In this document: positions 52,691 through 64,000 of the stretch, piece after piece
Layout of the letters: each line of letters starts with the position of its first letter
Position numbering within the stretch: position 1 is the stretch's first letter
NCBI RefSeq assembly: GCF_002097715.1
Contig: NZ_CP020738.1
Coordinates: forward strand, 2,108,001-2,172,000
Length of the DNA: 64,000 nucleotides
DNA from: Burkholderia ubonensis subsp. mesacidophila
GTDB lineage: Bacteria; Pseudomonadota; Gammaproteobacteria; Burkholderiales; Burkholderiaceae
Direction: 5' to 3'
Made by a program: the position numbers and the translations under genes
The notes under the pieces: model-generated
Databases searched by the model: none
Seen by the model: the letters and a program-made list of their open reading frames with translations, nothing else
What the model was told of the DNA's origin: nothing

Positions 52691-53332
52691 ATGGAGTTCC
52701 GGTCCCTCGTTCTGTTGAGCGACGTTTGTATGCGAAAAATACTCAATATGCTGTCCGCTCGACGCGGAATCGATCATGCGACCCTCAACGCCGAGACTGA
52801 TGTTCTGAATGCTGCAATTCGGTCGGTCGCAATACCGGTTGACGACCGGGTAGCGTTTGGCATGCGGGCGGCCGAGGTCGCCGGGCAAGTGACTCCGGCC
52901 GCGATTGACATGCTTGTATCCCGACTCCACGCGCCCACGTCTCCGATACCGGAAGCGTTCGAGTCTAGCGCGCGAGGTCATGGTGCGTGGTTGGCCGCTT
53001 GGCAATTCGCCGTCTTCGAGATCCTGTTCCAGTTCCGAGAATCTGCGCTCGGCGTTCTTCGTGAAATTGCCTGGGGCGAATACGACTGGACGCAAGGTAA
53101 CGCGCTCGAAATATTGGTTCGCTTGGCAGCGAAAGGCATTGGACGGGAAGACACAATCGCGGATTTCCATCGCGAGTTCGAACGCGTTTCTGATGAAGCA
53201 AAGCGGTATGCCATAGGTCCACTATTACATCGCGCAAAGTTCGAATCGGAAGTCGCCGCAATAGTGGGCGAATTGCACAGCGTCCCGGAATGGCGCGAAG
53301 TCGTGTGGGAGATGGAGGGCAGGAAGAGTTAA
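52691..53332 (+). CDS. hypothetical protein
   Basis: 213 residues from ATG 52691; an ATG 13 codons later is possible. It is predominantly helical with no signal peptide (ILNMLSARRGIDHATLNAET, QFAVFEILFQFRESALGVLR, GNALEILVRLAAKGIG), giving a pattern like HEAT-type adaptor or immunity-like proteins. No family recognised. It is divergent from the LRR gene, in DNA of somewhat lower GC. Confidence 0.55.
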   Translation: MEFRSLVLLSDVCMRKILNMLSARRGIDHATLNAETDVLNAAIRSVAIPVDDRVAFGMRAAEVAGQVTPAAIDMLVSRLHAPTSPIPEAFESSARGHGAWLAAWQFAVFEILFQFRESALGVLREIAWGEYDWTQGNALEILVRLAAKGIGREDTIADFHREFERVSDEAKRYAIGPLLHRAKFESEVAAIVGELHSVPEWREVVWEMEGRKS

Positions 53333-53508
53333 GGCGCGATGCGCCTTCGCCTGGGTAACCCAACAGTCAGGCCAGGGCAACATCGACGTCTGAACGTCCG
53401 CTATGCTGCACCGTGAATGACTCAAGGGGGGCGCCACAGCCTTCCACGTCGGGCCGCGACCGGCCGCATCGGGCCTCTCGCACTGGACCAGCAATCCGTG
53501 GGGCGGCC

Positions 53509-53931
53509 TTACTGCCATTCACCGGGATGACAGATCACCCAACCCGGATGGTAGCTATCCATGTCCGTATGCCCCCAGCACCAGTCGTGCTGGTGAATGA
53601 TTTTCATCAACTGTTCGCGTTGTGCGCAGGCGCTTCCCGGAGCATATTGCCCGTTAGCCAATATTTTCGGTGCCGGGCCGTTCCGGCATTTGTCATCGAC
53701 CACTTCTTCCTGCTGCATCAGTGCCTGGACGGCAGGTGGAATGGTGCGGGCCAACGTGGCCTTGTATTCGATGCAGGCTGGCGCCTTGGGATCGTTGGAC
53801 TTGCGGGCACATTTGGACTGAAGTTTGTCGAGGTTTCTCGATACTTCTGGCGGGTACGTCTCGGCGTGCGCTGTAGCAATACATCCAGCCAGCAACAGGC
53901 AGGCGGCGGCAAGTGATCTGATCAAAATCAT
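53509..53931 (-). CDS. exported small protein, possible lipoprotein
   Basis: 140 residues from ATG 53931. The N-terminus MILIRSLAAACLLLAGCIAT carries a lipobox (LAGC), but a signal-peptidase I site AHA also follows five residues later, so lipidation is uncertain. The mature part has several cysteines (KCARKS, ACIEYK, DKCRNG, SACAQR, WCWGH, VICHPG) likely in disulfides, and a His/Trp-rich end. No family recognised. Confidence 0.6.
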   Translation of the reverse strand: MILIRSLAAACLLLAGCIATAHAETYPPEVSRNLDKLQSKCARKSNDPKAPACIEYKATLARTIPPAVQALMQQEEVVDDKCRNGPAPKILANGQYAPGSACAQREQLMKIIHQHDWCWGHTDMDSYHPGWVICHPGEWQ

Positions 53932-54030
53932 TTCGCGTATGACACGATGCGTCCGGTAGCTCAGGAACGGGCGAATTATGGCATGCGCGCGTTGTACATG
54001 TCGCCGGGACATGGTGTCGCTAGCAGGTAG

Positions 54031-54426
54031 TTGATACAGTCGAGCACATTGCGTTTTTGTGCCGCAAATGCACCTGACGTGGAGCGCCATTTGACCGCGG
54101 CGAACGTCAAATACACCCGCGAGTATGTTCCGCTCACAGGTCAACTCCAGTTAGTTTTCAACGACCCGGCCGGCAATGGCGTTAAATTGAACGCTTCATT
54201 GTGCCTGTACCAGACCGACGAGAAGCCCGCGCATCTTCACCTGGCGTTCACGGCCGAGAATCGCCGGCAAGTCGACGCTTTCTATCGCGCGGCGCTGGAG
54301 GCGGGCGGCAAAGACAATGGTGCGCCGGGCCTGCGCCCGCACTACCACGCGAACTACTACGCCGCTTTCCTCATTGGTCCGGACGGGCACAACATCGAAG
54401 TGGTTTGCCACGCACCCGAGGCCTGA
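54031..54426 (+). pseudogene. chimeric VOC/glyoxalase remnant
   Basis: A 131-residue open frame starting at a TTG directly after a stop, without a ribosome site. Residues 6-54 match the C-terminal half of one VOC domain (ERHLTAANVKYTREYVPLTG, FNDPAGNGVKLN). Residues 66-131 match the C-terminal half of a different VOC protein (AHLHLAFTAENRRQVDAFYR, GLRPHYHANYYAAFLIGPDG). A normal VOC unit needs an N- and a C-half, so two C-halves joined near 54190 point to a deletion between two VOC genes. Function is unlikely. Confidence 0.6.
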
Positions 54427-54453
54427 CCCTTCCATCGAGCACGATCAATCGAA

Positions 54454-55098
54454 TCAAATTTCGTCGGCGAATTCGTCGAGAAATCGCCGCAATCGATCGT
54501 GGCGAAGCTTGGCCAAACGGGCGCCGGTGACGGTTTGAAAACCGGAGGCCAGCTTCAGCAGTTTCGTCCGGAAGTGATCGATTGCGAATCGGGTGTCATC
54601 GAGTTCCCGTTCCCGTGCGTGCGGATCGACGGGGTCATACAACGCGCTGCCCATCCGGCCGGCGACATAAAAGCAGCGTGCACCCCCCAGCATTCCGATC
54701 GCATCGAGCCGGTCGGCATCCTGTAGCGTCTTTGCTTCCAATGTCATCGGCACGAGGCCGGCCGAAAAACTATGCGCCTCGACGGCATGCGCCACAGCCC
54801 GAACCTTCGCGTCCGCCCAACCCAGGGACTTCAACACTTGCGTGGCCCTTTCCGCCGATAGCCGCGATGCCTGCGCTCGAAGCGGAGAATTTTTCTCTAC
54901 CGCCACGCAGTCGTGCAGCAGTGTCGCCGCAAACAGCACTTCGGCATCTCCGCCCTCCTCGGCATGGATCGCCGCCGCATTCTTCCAGACGCGTTGCACA
55001 TGCGAAGTGTCGTGGGAGCCGTCGCCATCGGCGTCGTTCCAGTGGGCCAGCAAGGTTTCGGCCAATTCCTGAAATGGTGCAAACACAATCGTAGTCAC
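54454..55098 (-). CDS. HD-domain phosphohydrolase
   Basis: 214 residues, GTG start at 55098; a GTG five codons later is also possible. The metal-binding HD pattern is visible as GSHDTSHVQRVW (first His), LLHDCVAV (His-Asp) and LQDADRLDAIG (last Asp), as in the YedJ-like family of HD hydrolases that act on phosphate esters or nucleotides. Cytoplasmic. Substrate unknown. It is 70 bp after the end of the catabolic cluster on the same strand. Confidence 0.83.
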   Translation of the reverse strand: MTTIVFAPFQELAETLLAHWNDADGDGSHDTSHVQRVWKNAAAIHAEEGGDAEVLFAATLLHDCVAVEKNSPLRAQASRLSAERATQVLKSLGWADAKVRAVAHAVEAHSFSAGLVPMTLEAKTLQDADRLDAIGMLGGARCFYVAGRMGSALYDPVDPHARERELDDTRFAIDHFRTKLLKLASGFQTVTGARLAKLRHDRLRRFLDEFADEI

Positions 55099-55168
55099 GG
55101 GTGCCGTTGTTGGAGAGCAGGATGCCGATTATCACCCGGCACCCGGCACCCCGCTCGCCGCACCGTGC

Positions 55169-56575
55169 CTACGCCTCCAGCGCCTCCAGCACCTTCCCCT
55201 TCGTCTCGATCCCGACGAAATGCACGGTGACCGCCGCGATCAGCGGCACCACGCCCAGCAGGTAGAACGCCGGACTCAGGTCCCCGCCGATGATGGCATG
55301 CGGCACCACCATCGGCGCGACGAACGACGCGATCTTCAGCCACGCGCTGCCGAGGCCGCATCCCGATGCGCGGATGCTCGTCGGGTACTGCTCCGGCGTA
55401 TACACATACGCGGTAATGAACCCCGACGCCATCAACCCGAGCGACAGCGAGCAGAACGTCGCGACGACATACACCGACGCCGCGTGATAGACGCCCGCCA
55501 GCGCAAGCGACAGCGCGCACAGCACGAACGACCAGACGATCACCGGCTTGCGGCCGAGCCGGTCGACGAGCAGCGCGGACGCAAGCGATCCGAGCACGCC
55601 CATCACCGAGCCGATCACCGCGAGATTCAGCGCGAGCTGCAGCGGCGCGTGATAGAAGTTCTTGTAGATCGTCGGCAGCCACGTCGACAACCCGTACTGG
55701 ATGAAGCCGCAGGTCGCCCACAGCGTCGCGACCGCGAGCGTGCGCTTCCGGTACGCGGCGCTGAACAGGTCGATCATGCGGCGCTTCGGATGCTGGCGGA
55801 CCATCTCGTCGAATGCGGCGGCCTGCATAACGGGCGGGGGCGGCAGCGGCCCCTTCACCGACGCCTCGAACACGCCGAGCGCCTGCCCCGCTTCCGGCAG
55901 CCGCCCGCGCGACGCGAGCCAGCGCGGCGATTCCGGCACGAGACGCGTGAGCCCGAGCGCGAGCACGAGCGGCATGCCGCCGACGAAATACATGATCTCC
56001 CAGCCGAAGCGCGGCACGAGCCACGCGCCGAGCGCCATCGACACGAGCAGGCCGATCGGGAACACGATCTCGTACAGCAGCACGAAACGGCCGCGGCCGT
56101 GCGCGCGCGTGATCTCGTTGATGTAGGTCGCCGCGACCGGCAGCTCGCCGCCGAGGCCGAGACCCTGCAGGATGCGCAGCAGCACGAACACCTCGAACGT
56201 CGGCGCGAATCCGCACGCGATGCTCGTCACACCGATCACGGCCGAGCTCCACGCGATCGCCTTCACGCGCCCGTGCTTCTCCGCGAGCGCGGGAAACAGG
56301 AACGCGCCGATCAGCTGGCCGATCGCGCCGGACGCGATCAGCAGGCCGATCTGGTTCGGCGACAGCCCCCACTTGTGAATCAGCAGCGGCAGCGTCGCGG
56401 CGATCGTGATCACGTCGAAGCCGTCGAAGAACGTCGCGGCGCCGATCAGCACGCGCGCGCGGATCTGCATCGCATTGACGGGAAGCCGCTCCAGCCGCGC
56501 GATGATCGCGCCCGGCGTGGCGGCGGCTGCGTCCATCGCGGCCCGGCCGGCCACGACGTTGTCGAAAGTGCTCAT
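55169..56575 (-). CDS. MFS transporter, aromatic acid:H+ symporter (AAHS)-like
   Basis: 468 residues with 12 membrane segments. TM1 reads TFFDGFDVITIAATLP, the AAHS D-G-F-D signature, and motif A is EKHGRVKAIAWS. Last gene of the catabolic cluster, 30 bp after the reductase gene, so it probably imports the pathway substrate, an aromatic or aryl carboxylic acid (inference). Confidence 0.85.
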   Translation of the reverse strand: MSTFDNVVAGRAAMDAAAATPGAIIARLERLPVNAMQIRARVLIGAATFFDGFDVITIAATLPLLIHKWGLSPNQIGLLIASGAIGQLIGAFLFPALAEKHGRVKAIAWSSAVIGVTSIACGFAPTFEVFVLLRILQGLGLGGELPVAATYINEITRAHGRGRFVLLYEIVFPIGLLVSMALGAWLVPRFGWEIMYFVGGMPLVLALGLTRLVPESPRWLASRGRLPEAGQALGVFEASVKGPLPPPPVMQAAAFDEMVRQHPKRRMIDLFSAAYRKRTLAVATLWATCGFIQYGLSTWLPTIYKNFYHAPLQLALNLAVIGSVMGVLGSLASALLVDRLGRKPVIVWSFVLCALSLALAGVYHAASVYVVATFCSLSLGLMASGFITAYVYTPEQYPTSIRASGCGLGSAWLKIASFVAPMVVPHAIIGGDLSPAFYLLGVVPLIAAVTVHFVGIETKGKVLEALEA

Positions 56576-56605
56576 GCGGGGTGTCTCCTTTGTCTCGTCG
56601 CCCGG

Positions 56606-57847
56606 TCAGGCCAGTGCCTTGCTCGTGTCTGCCAGGGCTTCCGTGTCCACTGCCCGGCCCTGGTTCATCCACTTGCGCGCGAGCTTCAGCTCGCGCGCGT
56701 TGTTGACGGCGATGACACCTCTCACATGCCCGTCGCCCACGAAAAACAGCGTTGCGCGCCGCGCGGCGAGCTCGCCGCGCACGACGAGCTGCGCATCGGC
56801 CGGCAGATCGCCGAGGATCTGCAGGTTCACGTCGTACTGATCGGACCAGAACCACGGAATCTCCGCGTATGGCGCGCGCACGCCGAGCACCGCCCTCGCG
56901 GCCGCGATCGCCTGGTTCTGCGCGTTCGCCCACGATTCGAGCCGCACGCGGCGCTTGAGCCAAGCGTTGTGGTGGTTCGCAACGTCGCCGCACGCGAACA
57001 CGGCCGCGTCGCTCGTCATCCCGAATTCGTCGACGACGATGCCGTCGTCGACCGCGAGCCCGGCGTCGGTCGCGAGCGACGCATTCAGCGCGAGGCCGAT
57101 GCCCGCGACCGCGAAATCGGCGTCGATCGTCGTGCCGTCCGCGAGGGTCGCGCGGACCTTCGACGCGTCGTCGGGCTGCGCGTCGAGCGACGCGAGCGAC
57201 GCGCCGAGCCGCACGTCGACGCCGTTCGAGCGATGCAGGTCGAGCAGGAAGTCGGACACGAGCTGCGGCACCGAACGCCCGCACAGGCGCGGCGCGCCTT
57301 CGACCACGACTGCTTCCACGCCGAGCTTCCGCGCGGTCGCGGCCACTTCGAGTCCGATCCAGCCGCCGCCGATCACGAGCACGCGCCGGCTCGCGCGCAG
57401 CTTCTCGCCAAGCGCGGCCGCGTCGTCGAGCGTGCGCAGGTAATGCAGGTTTGCGGTTCTGACCAGCGATGCCGGCAAGCGGCGCGACGTGCCGCCGGTC
57501 GCGATCACGAGGCGGTCGTATTCGACCTCGCGGCCGCTTTCGGTGCGCACGACACGGCGTGCGCGGTCGATCGACGCCGCGCGTTCCGGCTGCCACGCCT
57601 CGATGTTCAGCGACGCGAATTCATCGGGATGCACGACGCGCACGGTCTCGATGTGCGCGTCGCCGGCGAGCACCGCCTTCGACAGCGGCGGGCGCTCGTA
57701 CGGCAGGTGCGGCTCGTCGGCGATCATCACGAGCCGGCCCGTGAAGCCTTCCGCCCGCAGCGTCTTCAGCACCCAGCCGGCGGCCTGCCCGCCGCCGATC
57801 ACGACGACGGTTCGCACCGCGCCGGCTTCGTTCGTTGCGTCAGTCAT
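56606..57847 (-). CDS. FAD-dependent ferredoxin reductase of an oxygenase system
   Basis: 413 residues from ATG 57847. It has two dinucleotide folds, VVVIGGGQAAGWVLKTLRAE and VLVIGGGWIGLEVAATARKL, and FACGDVANHHNAW, as in BphA4/PdR-type reductases. These carry electrons from NADH to a Rieske ferredoxin and then to a ring-hydroxylating oxygenase or P450. No ferredoxin or oxygenase gene is present in the window. Its ATG overlaps the preceding stop (ATGA), so it is translationally coupled to the VOC dioxygenase. Confidence 0.9.
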   Translation of the reverse strand: MTDATNEAGAVRTVVVIGGGQAAGWVLKTLRAEGFTGRLVMIADEPHLPYERPPLSKAVLAGDAHIETVRVVHPDEFASLNIEAWQPERAASIDRARRVVRTESGREVEYDRLVIATGGTSRRLPASLVRTANLHYLRTLDDAAALGEKLRASRRVLVIGGGWIGLEVAATARKLGVEAVVVEGAPRLCGRSVPQLVSDFLLDLHRSNGVDVRLGASLASLDAQPDDASKVRATLADGTTIDADFAVAGIGLALNASLATDAGLAVDDGIVVDEFGMTSDAAVFACGDVANHHNAWLKRRVRLESWANAQNQAIAAARAVLGVRAPYAEIPWFWSDQYDVNLQILGDLPADAQLVVRGELAARRATLFFVGDGHVRGVIAVNNARELKLARKWMNQGRAVDTEALADTSKALA

Positions 57848-58806
57848 GATTTGCGCTCCGTCATGAACTTGCCTTCCGGCGCCTTCGCATTTTTCTGGCG
57901 GCGCGTGTTGCCGTCGAGGCCGCCGTCGACCGCCCATTCGGCGAACACGGTCGGGCCCGGCTCGAACTCGCGCGGCTGCCAGTCGGGCGTCAGCACGTCT
58001 TCGTCCGCGTAGTATTCGATCAGGCCGCCGGCCGGGTTCTGGAAGTACCAGAAGTACGCGGACGACACCGGATGCCGGCCCGGCCCGAGCTGGGTCGCCC
58101 AGCCGCAGCGGTCGATGTGCATCCCGCCGCCGAACACCTCGTGGATGTCGCGCACCGTGAACGCGACGTGGTTCAGGCCGCGCTTGCCCGTAGGCAGCGC
58201 GAGCAGGAACAGGTCGTGATGGCCGCCGTGCGGCGCGCAGCGCATGAACGCGCCGCGGCCCGGATAGCGGTCCGACGTCTCGAAGCCGAGCAACGCGTGA
58301 TAGAACTTCTCTTGCGCGTCGAGCGCGTTCGTGAAGAACACGACGTGGCCGACCTCGACCGGCTCCGCGCGTTCGTAGATCGTGCTCGGCGTGTCGACGC
58401 GCAGCGTCTCGCCCCATACGTTCGACAGCGAGCCCTTCACGTCGAGCGAGCGCTTGCGCGTGACTTCGATGCGGATCGCCATCCCGTTCGGATCGATGCA
58501 GCCGACCGCGTCGTCGTGCGCGTAGTAGCCGGGCTGGCCCGCCAGCTTGCCGCGCAACGCGTCGAGTTCCGCGGCCGTCGCGACGCCCCACGTCACTTCG
58601 CGCAGCGTCGGACCCGCCTCGAATGCGGGCGGCAGCGCCGGATCGTCGGCCTTGACGACCAGCACGGTGCAGCCGTTCATCGTCTCGAAGCGCGCGCGCG
58701 TGTCGTCGTGCGCGACTTCCTTGAGCCCCCAGTCGGCGAAGAAGCGCCGGCAGGTCGCCAGGTCGTCGACGCCGTACGTGATCTGCTCGATGCCCAAAAT
58801 GCTCAT
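57844..58806 (-). CDS. two-domain VOC protein, extradiol (catechol 2,3-) dioxygenase-like
   Basis: 320 residues with two VOC modules. The C-terminal module keeps the iron ligands of extradiol dioxygenases: His in EVGHVVFFTN, His in GLNHVAFTVRD and Glu in PAGGLIEYYADED. Such enzymes cleave catechol-type rings next to the hydroxyls with O2. It lies between the aldehyde dehydrogenase (18 bp) and the reductase (overlapping). Ring cleavage in this pathway is a reasonable inference. Confidence 0.85.
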   Translation of the reverse strand: MSILGIEQITYGVDDLATCRRFFADWGLKEVAHDDTRARFETMNGCTVLVVKADDPALPPAFEAGPTLREVTWGVATAAELDALRGKLAGQPGYYAHDDAVGCIDPNGMAIRIEVTRKRSLDVKGSLSNVWGETLRVDTPSTIYERAEPVEVGHVVFFTNALDAQEKFYHALLGFETSDRYPGRGAFMRCAPHGGHHDLFLLALPTGKRGLNHVAFTVRDIHEVFGGGMHIDRCGWATQLGPGRHPVSSAYFWYFQNPAGGLIEYYADEDVLTPDWQPREFEPGPTVFAEWAVDGGLDGNTRRQKNAKAPEGKFMTERKS

Positions 58807-58824
58807 TGCGTCATTCCCCTTCGC

Positions 58825-60315
58825 TCAGTTCGCCCACGGCAGCGGCGCGTCGTTCAAGCCCCAGTACATGCTCTTCTGCAGCATGTACTCGCGGATGCCG
58901 AGGCGCCCTTTCTCGCGGCCCATCCCGCTGTCCTTCCAGCCGGCGAACGGCGTCGAGATCGAGAACTGCTTGTACGTGTTGATCCACACGGTGCCCGTCT
59001 CGAGCGCGCGGCCGATCCGCCATGCGCGCTTGTAGTCGCGGGTCCAGATGCCGGCCGCGAGGCCGAACACGCTGTCGTTCGCTTCAGCGATCAGCGATGC
59101 CTCGTCGTCGAACGGCAGCACGACGAGCACCGGGCCGAAAATTTCTTCCTGGCAGATGCGCGCGCGATTGGTCAGGCCGTCGAGGATCGTCGGCAGGTAG
59201 AAGAAGCCCTGCTCGCGGCCGTCGCCGGCCGGACGCTCGCCGCCGCACAGCACGCGGCCGCCCTCGTCACGGCCGAGCGCGACGTAGCGCTCGATCGACT
59301 CGCGATGCTGGCCGGTGATCAGCGGGCCCATCTGCGTGCGCTCGCTCGACGGATCGCCGACGCGCAGCTTGCGCGCGCCTTCGACGAGCCGCGACACGAA
59401 CGCGTCGTAGATGCCGCGCTGCACGAACAGCCGCGAACCGGCGATGCACGATTCGCCCGACGAGCTGAAGATCCCGTACAGCACGCCGTTGACCGCGTGA
59501 TCGAGATCGGCGTCGTCGAACACGATCGTCGGCGACTTGCCGCCGAGCTCGAGCGACAGCGGCATCAGCTTGTCCGCCGCAAGGCGCGCGATCCCGCGGC
59601 CGACTTCGGTGCCGCCGGTGAACGACACCTTCTTCACGCGAGGATGGCGCACCAGCGCGTCGCCGACCACCGAGCCCTTGCCCGGGATCACCGATACGAC
59701 GCCGCGCGGCACGCCGGCCTGCTCGACGAGGCGCGCGAGTGCGAGCGACGCGAGCGGCGTCACCTCGGCCGGCTTCAGCACGACCGCGTTGCCGGCGGCC
59801 AGCGCCGGGCCGAGCTTCTGCGCGTCGGACGCGATCGGCGAATTCCACGGCGTGATCGCCGCGACGACGCCGAGCGGCTCATGCACGCTCATCGTCAGGA
59901 ACTCGCCGCGCGACGGCGTCAGCTCCTCTTCCATCGTCTCCGCGCACGCGGCGAAGTAGCGGAACGTGTTCGCCGCGCTCGTCACGAGCGCGCGCGTCTC
60001 GTTGATCGGCTTGCCGTTGTCGCGGCGCTGCAGCTGCGCGAGCCCTTCGTGATTCGCGTTGATCAGGTCGGAAATGCGGTACAGCACCGACGCGCGCTGA
60101 TGCGGCTTGAGGCCGGCCCAGTCGGCCTTGCGCCATGCGGCGTCGGCAGCCTCGACCGCTTCGTTCGCATCGGCCGCGTCGGCCATGTGGATGTCGGTGT
60201 TCAGCGACTGGTCGGCCGGATAGAAGTTCGGCGTCTTGGCGCCGCGGCCGTTGCGCCATTCGCCGCCGACGAGGATCTCGCCGTTCGGCACGAGGGAAGA
60301 ATCGAATGCAGTCAT
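58825..60315 (-). CDS. NAD(P)-dependent aldehyde dehydrogenase
   Basis: 496 residues, the usual length. Catalytic cysteine in FSSSGESCIAGSRLF, general-base glutamate in LSLELGGKSPTIVFDD, and cofactor motif FTGGTEVGRGIA. It oxidises an aldehyde to its acid; in this cluster the aldehyde could come from the thiamin-diphosphate enzyme. Followed closely by the VOC dioxygenase. Confidence 0.92.
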   Translation of the reverse strand: MTAFDSSLVPNGEILVGGEWRNGRGAKTPNFYPADQSLNTDIHMADAADANEAVEAADAAWRKADWAGLKPHQRASVLYRISDLINANHEGLAQLQRRDNGKPINETRALVTSAANTFRYFAACAETMEEELTPSRGEFLTMSVHEPLGVVAAITPWNSPIASDAQKLGPALAAGNAVVLKPAEVTPLASLALARLVEQAGVPRGVVSVIPGKGSVVGDALVRHPRVKKVSFTGGTEVGRGIARLAADKLMPLSLELGGKSPTIVFDDADLDHAVNGVLYGIFSSSGESCIAGSRLFVQRGIYDAFVSRLVEGARKLRVGDPSSERTQMGPLITGQHRESIERYVALGRDEGGRVLCGGERPAGDGREQGFFYLPTILDGLTNRARICQEEIFGPVLVVLPFDDEASLIAEANDSVFGLAAGIWTRDYKRAWRIGRALETGTVWINTYKQFSISTPFAGWKDSGMGREKGRLGIREYMLQKSMYWGLNDAPLPWAN

Positions 60316-60366
60316 GTCAGCCTCCGCCGGGCCGCGCCACGCGTAGATGGATTGGCTTTCGGGGGA

Positions 60367-60387
60367 TGGGGGGGCTGCGCCCCCCCA
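60367..60387. repeat. G7/C7 hairpin between aldehyde dehydrogenase and aspartate dehydrogenase genes
   Basis: TGGGGGGG (60367-60374) pairs perfectly with CCCCCCCA (60380-60387) around CTGCG. It stands in the 126-bp gap, the only real break inside the cluster, and has the look of a recurrent Burkholderia intergenic hairpin. It may lower expression of the downstream genes. Confidence 0.55.
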
Positions 60388-60441
60388 AGCGAACGCAGTG
60401 AGCGTGGGGGTCGTTTCATATCGGTTGCGTCCTCAGCCGGT

Positions 60442-62921
<2,480 letters not shown>

Positions 62922-62929
<8 letters not shown>

Positions 62930-63719
62930 GGCGTGCAAAGCCTCCAGAAACGTCGATATGGCTGCCCGTCGTGTAGGACGACAGATGCGTTGCGAGATAA
63001 AACAGCGCCCAGGCGGCCTCGTCAGGCCGGCCGAAGCGGTTCAGCGGAATGTGCTTGTTGCGGGCGAGCGCGCCTGTCCACGCTTCCCAGCTTTCGCCGG
63101 ACTGCGCCTGCGCTTCGTAGCGGCGGCGCCACTGACCCGACTCGACGATGCCGATCAGGATCGAGTTGACGCGAATGCGCTGCGGCGCCAGCTCGTTCGC
63201 GAGCGACTTCACGAGGCTCAGCACGCCCGCGCGCGCCGACGACGTCGCGACCATGTGCGGCTCCGGCTGCAGCGCGAGCAGCGAGTTCACGCAGGTGATG
63301 CTCGGCGCGGCCGCGTCGCGCAGCATCGGCAGGAATGCGCGGGTCGGGCGGATGATGCTGAAGTACTTCAGCTCGAGCTCGTCGCGCCACGCGTCGTCGG
63401 TCGTATCGGCGAAGGTCGACACGCGGCCCTGGCCCGCGTTGTTGATCAGCATGTCGGCGCGGCCGAAGCGCGCTGACACGGCCTGCGCGAAGCCGGCGAC
63501 ATCGCCTTCGTCGAGCACGTTGCAGCGCGCGGCGAGCAGCTGCGCGCCCGGGTATTTTTCGCCGAGCATGGCCTCGGCGCGCGCAAGACGCTCGGCGTCA
63601 CGACCGCAAATCGCGACCGACGCGCCCGCCTGCAGGAACCGTTCGGCCGTCGCGAGCCCGATGCCGGACGAGCCGCCCGTCACCACCGCAACCTGTCCGG
63701 TCAAATCGATCTGGATCAT
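62922..63719 (-). CDS. short-chain dehydrogenase/reductase
   Basis: 265 residues from ATG 63719, overlapping the IclR stop by one base (TGATG). NAD motif VAVVTGGSSGIGLATAERFL, NNAGQGR, and a serine region VNSLLALQP. The usual YxxxK tyrosine position reads SSARAGVLSLVKSLA, so the catalytic Tyr appears to be missing. It may be inactive or use a different residue. It ends in SGGFARHV. Confidence 0.88.
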
Positions 63720-64000
63720 CACAACCCCAAAGCCTTCAGAAACGTATGCTCGTCGTCCGAGCGGTAGTTGAGCCGCCGCGACAGTTCGGCCGCCGCGCGC
63801 TGCACCTTGTCGACCAGGCCGTCCGCGATCAGCACCGCGTCGATCTCCGGGCGCGGCACCGTCACCGTGATGCACGCGACGATCTTCTGCGTGTCGTTGC
63901 GCACCGGCGCGGTGACCACCGAGATGCCGCGCTCGAACGACGAGTTGCTGACGCCGTAGCCGCGCAACGCGTCCTCGCGGATCACGCTGTACAGCGCGTC
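63719..64000 (-). CDS. IclR-family regulator, C-terminal part (5' end outside window)
   Basis: The visible 93 residues are the end of an IclR effector-binding domain: GYGVSNSSFERGISVVTAPV, DTQKIVACITVTVPRP, then a C-terminal helix VDKVQRAAAELSRRLNY. The DNA-binding part lies beyond the window edge. It is coupled to the SDR start and so appears to be the first visible gene of the catabolic operon, probably autoregulated. Confidence 0.87.
   Translation of the reverse strand, partial: DALYSVIREDALRGYGVSNSSFERGISVVTAPVRNDTQKIVACITVTVPRPEIDAVLIADGLVDKVQRAAAELSRRLNYRSDDEHTFLKALGL

Overview
The window is very GC-rich and has the gene set and codon habits of a Burkholderia, most likely the Burkholderia cepacia complex. 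It holds no housekeeping operon. Instead it has an RpoD paralogue, many MFS exporters, porins, catabolic clusters and lone transporters, which fits a secondary chromosome. Organism and replicon are inferred from gene content, not from a search.

Layout. 1-9.8 kb: the 3' end of a cysteine desulfurase fused to a TIGR01244-like domain, an rpoD paralogue with a TTG start, cspA, a K+ channel with an RCK domain, a DAO-type FAD oxidoreductase, a putative heat-labile-enterotoxin-like ADP-ribosyltransferase effector (6996-7775), and a HTH/receiver-like regulator. 9.8-25.8 kb: a NERD/superfamily-I helicase, a chemoreceptor, a drug exporter, quinone oxidoreductase with a divergent LysR regulator, an aromatic-acid uptake set (porin, AAHS transporter, divergent AraC regulator), a GNAT/MerR pair, an orphan sulfonate-binding protein, a voltage-gated channel and a YhhN protein. 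25.9-30.9 kb: a tight operon of Baeyer-Villiger monooxygenase, SDR, ferritin-like metal-dependent hydrolase and alpha/beta hydrolase behind a promoter overlapped by a palindrome. 31-45.2 kb: urea transporter-aldolase-tautomerase, the giant NAD-glutamate dehydrogenase, an exporter, arylamine N-acetyltransferase, amidase, and small stress/housekeeping genes (UspA, acylphosphatase, zinc ribbon, pterin dehydratase).

45.3-54.5 kb is the accessory part. It starts at tRNA-Leu(GAG) and the base composition falls after it. A LuxR-type regulator lies opposite a 36-residue peptide gene with a strong ribosome site whose product ends in Ala-Tyr-Trp. After a strong hairpin comes a 301-residue protein whose C-terminal third has the metal-ligand pattern of M29 aminopeptidases. 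A C-terminal aromatic tripeptide plus an M29-like partner recalls crocagin biosynthesis (core Ile-Tyr-Trp). I read it as a minimal, possibly undescribed RiPP locus, next to a self-sufficient P450 fusion that may or may not belong to it. Beyond lie a 12-repeat leucine-rich protein, gene remnants and a chimeric VOC pseudogene.

54.5-64 kb: an HD phosphohydrolase, then a mostly overlapping minus-strand catabolic cluster. Reading in transcription order from the right edge: IclR regulator, SDR, ThDP enzyme, aspartate dehydrogenase, aldehyde dehydrogenase, two-domain extradiol-dioxygenase-like protein, ferredoxin reductase, AAHS transporter. It probably takes up and degrades an aromatic acid; a matching Rieske oxygenase is not in the window.
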